Shown: positions 16,587 to 17,920 of the stretch, in pieces
Layout: the number at the start of each line of letters is the position of its first letter
Position numbering within the stretch: the first letter of the stretch is position 1
Source of the DNA: STC-113 sp964618565
Lineage (GTDB): Bacteria; Patescibacteriota; Gracilibacteria; BD1-5; UBA2023
Assembly (NCBI GenBank): GCA_964618565.1
Contig: CAZUBA010000034.1
Span: 1-17,920, forward strand
Length of the DNA stretch: 17,920 nt
Reading direction: 5' to 3'
Program-made: the position numbers and the translations under genes
Notes under the pieces: model-generated
The model's input: only the letters and a program-made list of their open reading frames with translations
What the model was told of the DNA's origin: nothing
The model's database searches: none

Positions 16587-17920
16587 TTAATCCTTCATAC
16601 ACCTCACTGAGAAGCCATTCAACTTATCATTCAGACCACGGTGGACTGTGTTGCGACTCCAACTCAAAGCCCTGCCATAAGCAGTCGTATCACCTGAATT
16701 AGACCATAAAGCAGCGTTGTGTCCGCGGTAGTTGAAAGTGAAACCATCAGCACTACGGTAGCCTGAAAGTGGGATTTTTAATGCTTGCACAATATTATTT
16801 GAGATGGTTTTTGAAGTACTTCAAGACCATCCTAGTCAAGAGCAAAACCATCAATCAGTTGTATTTCGGCAATTCACTCAGCCGTTCAGAAAAGTTTCAA
16901 GGATTTCAAATTCATTGTCACTAGGCAAATGCCATCAGGTTGGACATGCATTATTTGCTTGTGTTGCCTGTGACCATGTATACAGCTTTCACCATACATT
17001 ATCTACAGTTCAATTTATTCAAGAAGCTATCGACCATGATTTCTCTTTTGAATTGCTTGCCATTGAAGAGCTTCAGATAGGACAGTTGGCAGGCGTATTG
17101 TTTCAGGCGTAATCATAGCAAGTTGAAACAGAGCCTGTGCTTCAGTCATCTTTGTATCACCATTCGATTCATATTCATTGAGTGGAATTGCATCCGGCCC
17201 AAGTCTGGCTTCATATGACAATATCATACTGGTCGCATCATGGGAATCTTGATCATCATGTCTTCATCGTGTTGTTTACGACATATAGGACAGAACCTGT
17301 TCAGACAGCTTTTTCTTTATTTGTGAATTGCGCTATATAGCTTCAAGTCGTTGTTGCGATATCTATATTGACATTCAGAGTTTGGGCTGGAACCCAAGTG
17401 GAACTGTTGAGCAGTATTCATAATTGGTCTCACTTTGTGATTGCGTATCTTCATGAATAAGTGGAGGGATTGGCGCTAGCACTCTCTGTCCCTAATTCTG
17501 TCATCCTCGCGAAGGCGGGGATCTCCTGTCTGAAAGGCATCATGCTCAAGGCAGTATTGCTTCAGTCTTCCAAGAATCATAATATCTGGAATCTGCTCTG
17601 GGCGAGATTAGTCGAATATGTGTAATAAGTTGAAGCATCCAATGGATCCTTTCATCCGTTGGATATCTTTATCATTCAGAGGACATTGGCTCCGGCATAT
17701 CATTGGTATCATATTGGAGTTCAGGACGAGTATATTGTGATTGCAGTTTCGGGAGAAGGGTATTTTCCAGCAGTTGCATTGAAGACTGAAAGTCATTTGG
17801 CTATGTTGCTCATATCTGCCAATCTCGTGGAATCTCTTGCTGAAGATGATTGAGAAGAGAAAGATAGAAATGCTATCGTGGCAAGGATTGCGAGGATCAC
17901 AATCACCACAATTAGCTCTA
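16587..17920 (-). CDS. Type IV pilin-like protein with C-terminal FISUMP domain (5' end outside window)
   Basis: At least 443 aa; the start lies beyond the window edge. The first visible residues, ELIVVIVILAILATIAFLSF, are the hydrophobic helix of a type IV prepilin, with the leading Glu matching Glu5 of mature pilins. SARDSTRLADMSNIAKGL and GKYPSPETAI continue the usual pilin pattern. A middle pilin-like domain includes STYYTYSTNLAQSRFQIL and RYAITKGDQLGILLNSS. The C-terminal part (about 225-443) is a FISUMP domain: QTWAGCNST, KLYTWSQATQANNACPTG, WHLPSDNEFEILE, WSGSTSK, YGRALSW and the final NGFSVRCMKD. FISUMP domains occur in surface and adhesion proteins of host-associated bacteria. The expected role is a pilus-tip or surface adhesin. 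Residues 133-141 (IPAFARMTE) come from a REP-type palindrome translated in frame. Confidence 0.9.
17482..17530. repeat. REP-type palindrome inside the pilin coding region
   Basis: ATCCTCGC (17503-17510) pairs with GCGGGGAT (17515-17522) around GAAG. The surrounding CTGTCATCCTCGCGAAGG pattern matches the familiar class of repeats whose translation contains IPAFAGMT. Here it reads IPAFARMTE without breaking the frame. It is more GC-rich than its flanks. Confidence 0.65.

Noticed and set aside
937..17920. Apparent pseudogenes broken by many in-frame TGAs
   Set aside because: The TGAs fall on glycine positions of conserved motifs and in a poly-Gly run, so this is recoding, not decay.

Overview
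The window comes from an AT-rich bacterium that reads UGA as glycine (genetic code 25), which points to Absconditabacteria (SR1) or Gracilibacteria in the Patescibacteria/CPR. In the standard code nearly every gene is broken into pieces by TGA. Read with TGA = Gly, each becomes one continuous frame, and the TGAs fall on invariant glycines: both Walker A glycines of the first ATPase, the ABC-F P-loop and SGGQQ signature, the LPGG of the Nudix fold, and a 20-glycine linker. All 14 visible stops are TAA or TAG. No ATG has a clear Shine-Dalgarno sequence before it. I found no tRNA, rRNA, CRISPR array or insertion sequence.

Layout. (1) 249-2289, minus strand: a two-gene unit of an AAA/SMC-like ATPase and a Toprim-like (DUF4276/RloB-type) protein, a candidate anti-phage system. 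A promoter with a perfect inverted repeat over its -10 region precedes it. (2) 2605-2963, plus strand: two tiny genes, a one-repeat YegP/DUF1508 protein and a GTPAPxSGQY protein, with a good promoter and a 17-bp-stem terminator. (3) 3031-3167: a GC-rich, REP/MITE-like structured element. (4) 3173-4636, minus: an ABC-F ATPase. (5) 4954-5487, minus: an unrecognised small protein. (6) 5488-6455: no gene, but decayed repeat units of about 200 bp. (7) 6456-7193, plus: an NrtR-type regulator with a degenerate Nudix box, converging through a shared terminator on (8) 7245-8375, minus: a class I methyltransferase-like protein. (9) 8582-13107, minus: a surface operon of a 1004-aa secreted Ig-like repeat protein followed by a three-SLH-domain protein with a poly-Gly linker. 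(10) 13108-13795: a gene-free stretch carrying the same repeat family and 23-bp motif as region 6. (11) 13796-14710, minus: an aminoglycoside/choline-kinase-type phosphotransferase with a very short predicted leader. (12) 14865-15434, minus: a lipoprotein. (13) 15578-16285, minus: an RGG-rich protein with two zinc ribbons. (14) 16587-17920, minus, 5' end outside the window: a type IV pilin-like protein fused to a FISUMP domain, with a REP-type palindrome translated in frame.

Together the genes look like accessory and cell-surface equipment of a host-attached CPR bacterium: adhesion (Ig-like/SLH operon, pilin-FISUMP), possible phage defence (ATPase-Toprim), translation (ABC-F), and NAD-related or redox sensing (NrtR). 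The most unusual items are the intergenic repeat family with its conserved 23-bp motif at two loci, the in-frame palindrome in the pilin gene, and the ATPase-Toprim pair.
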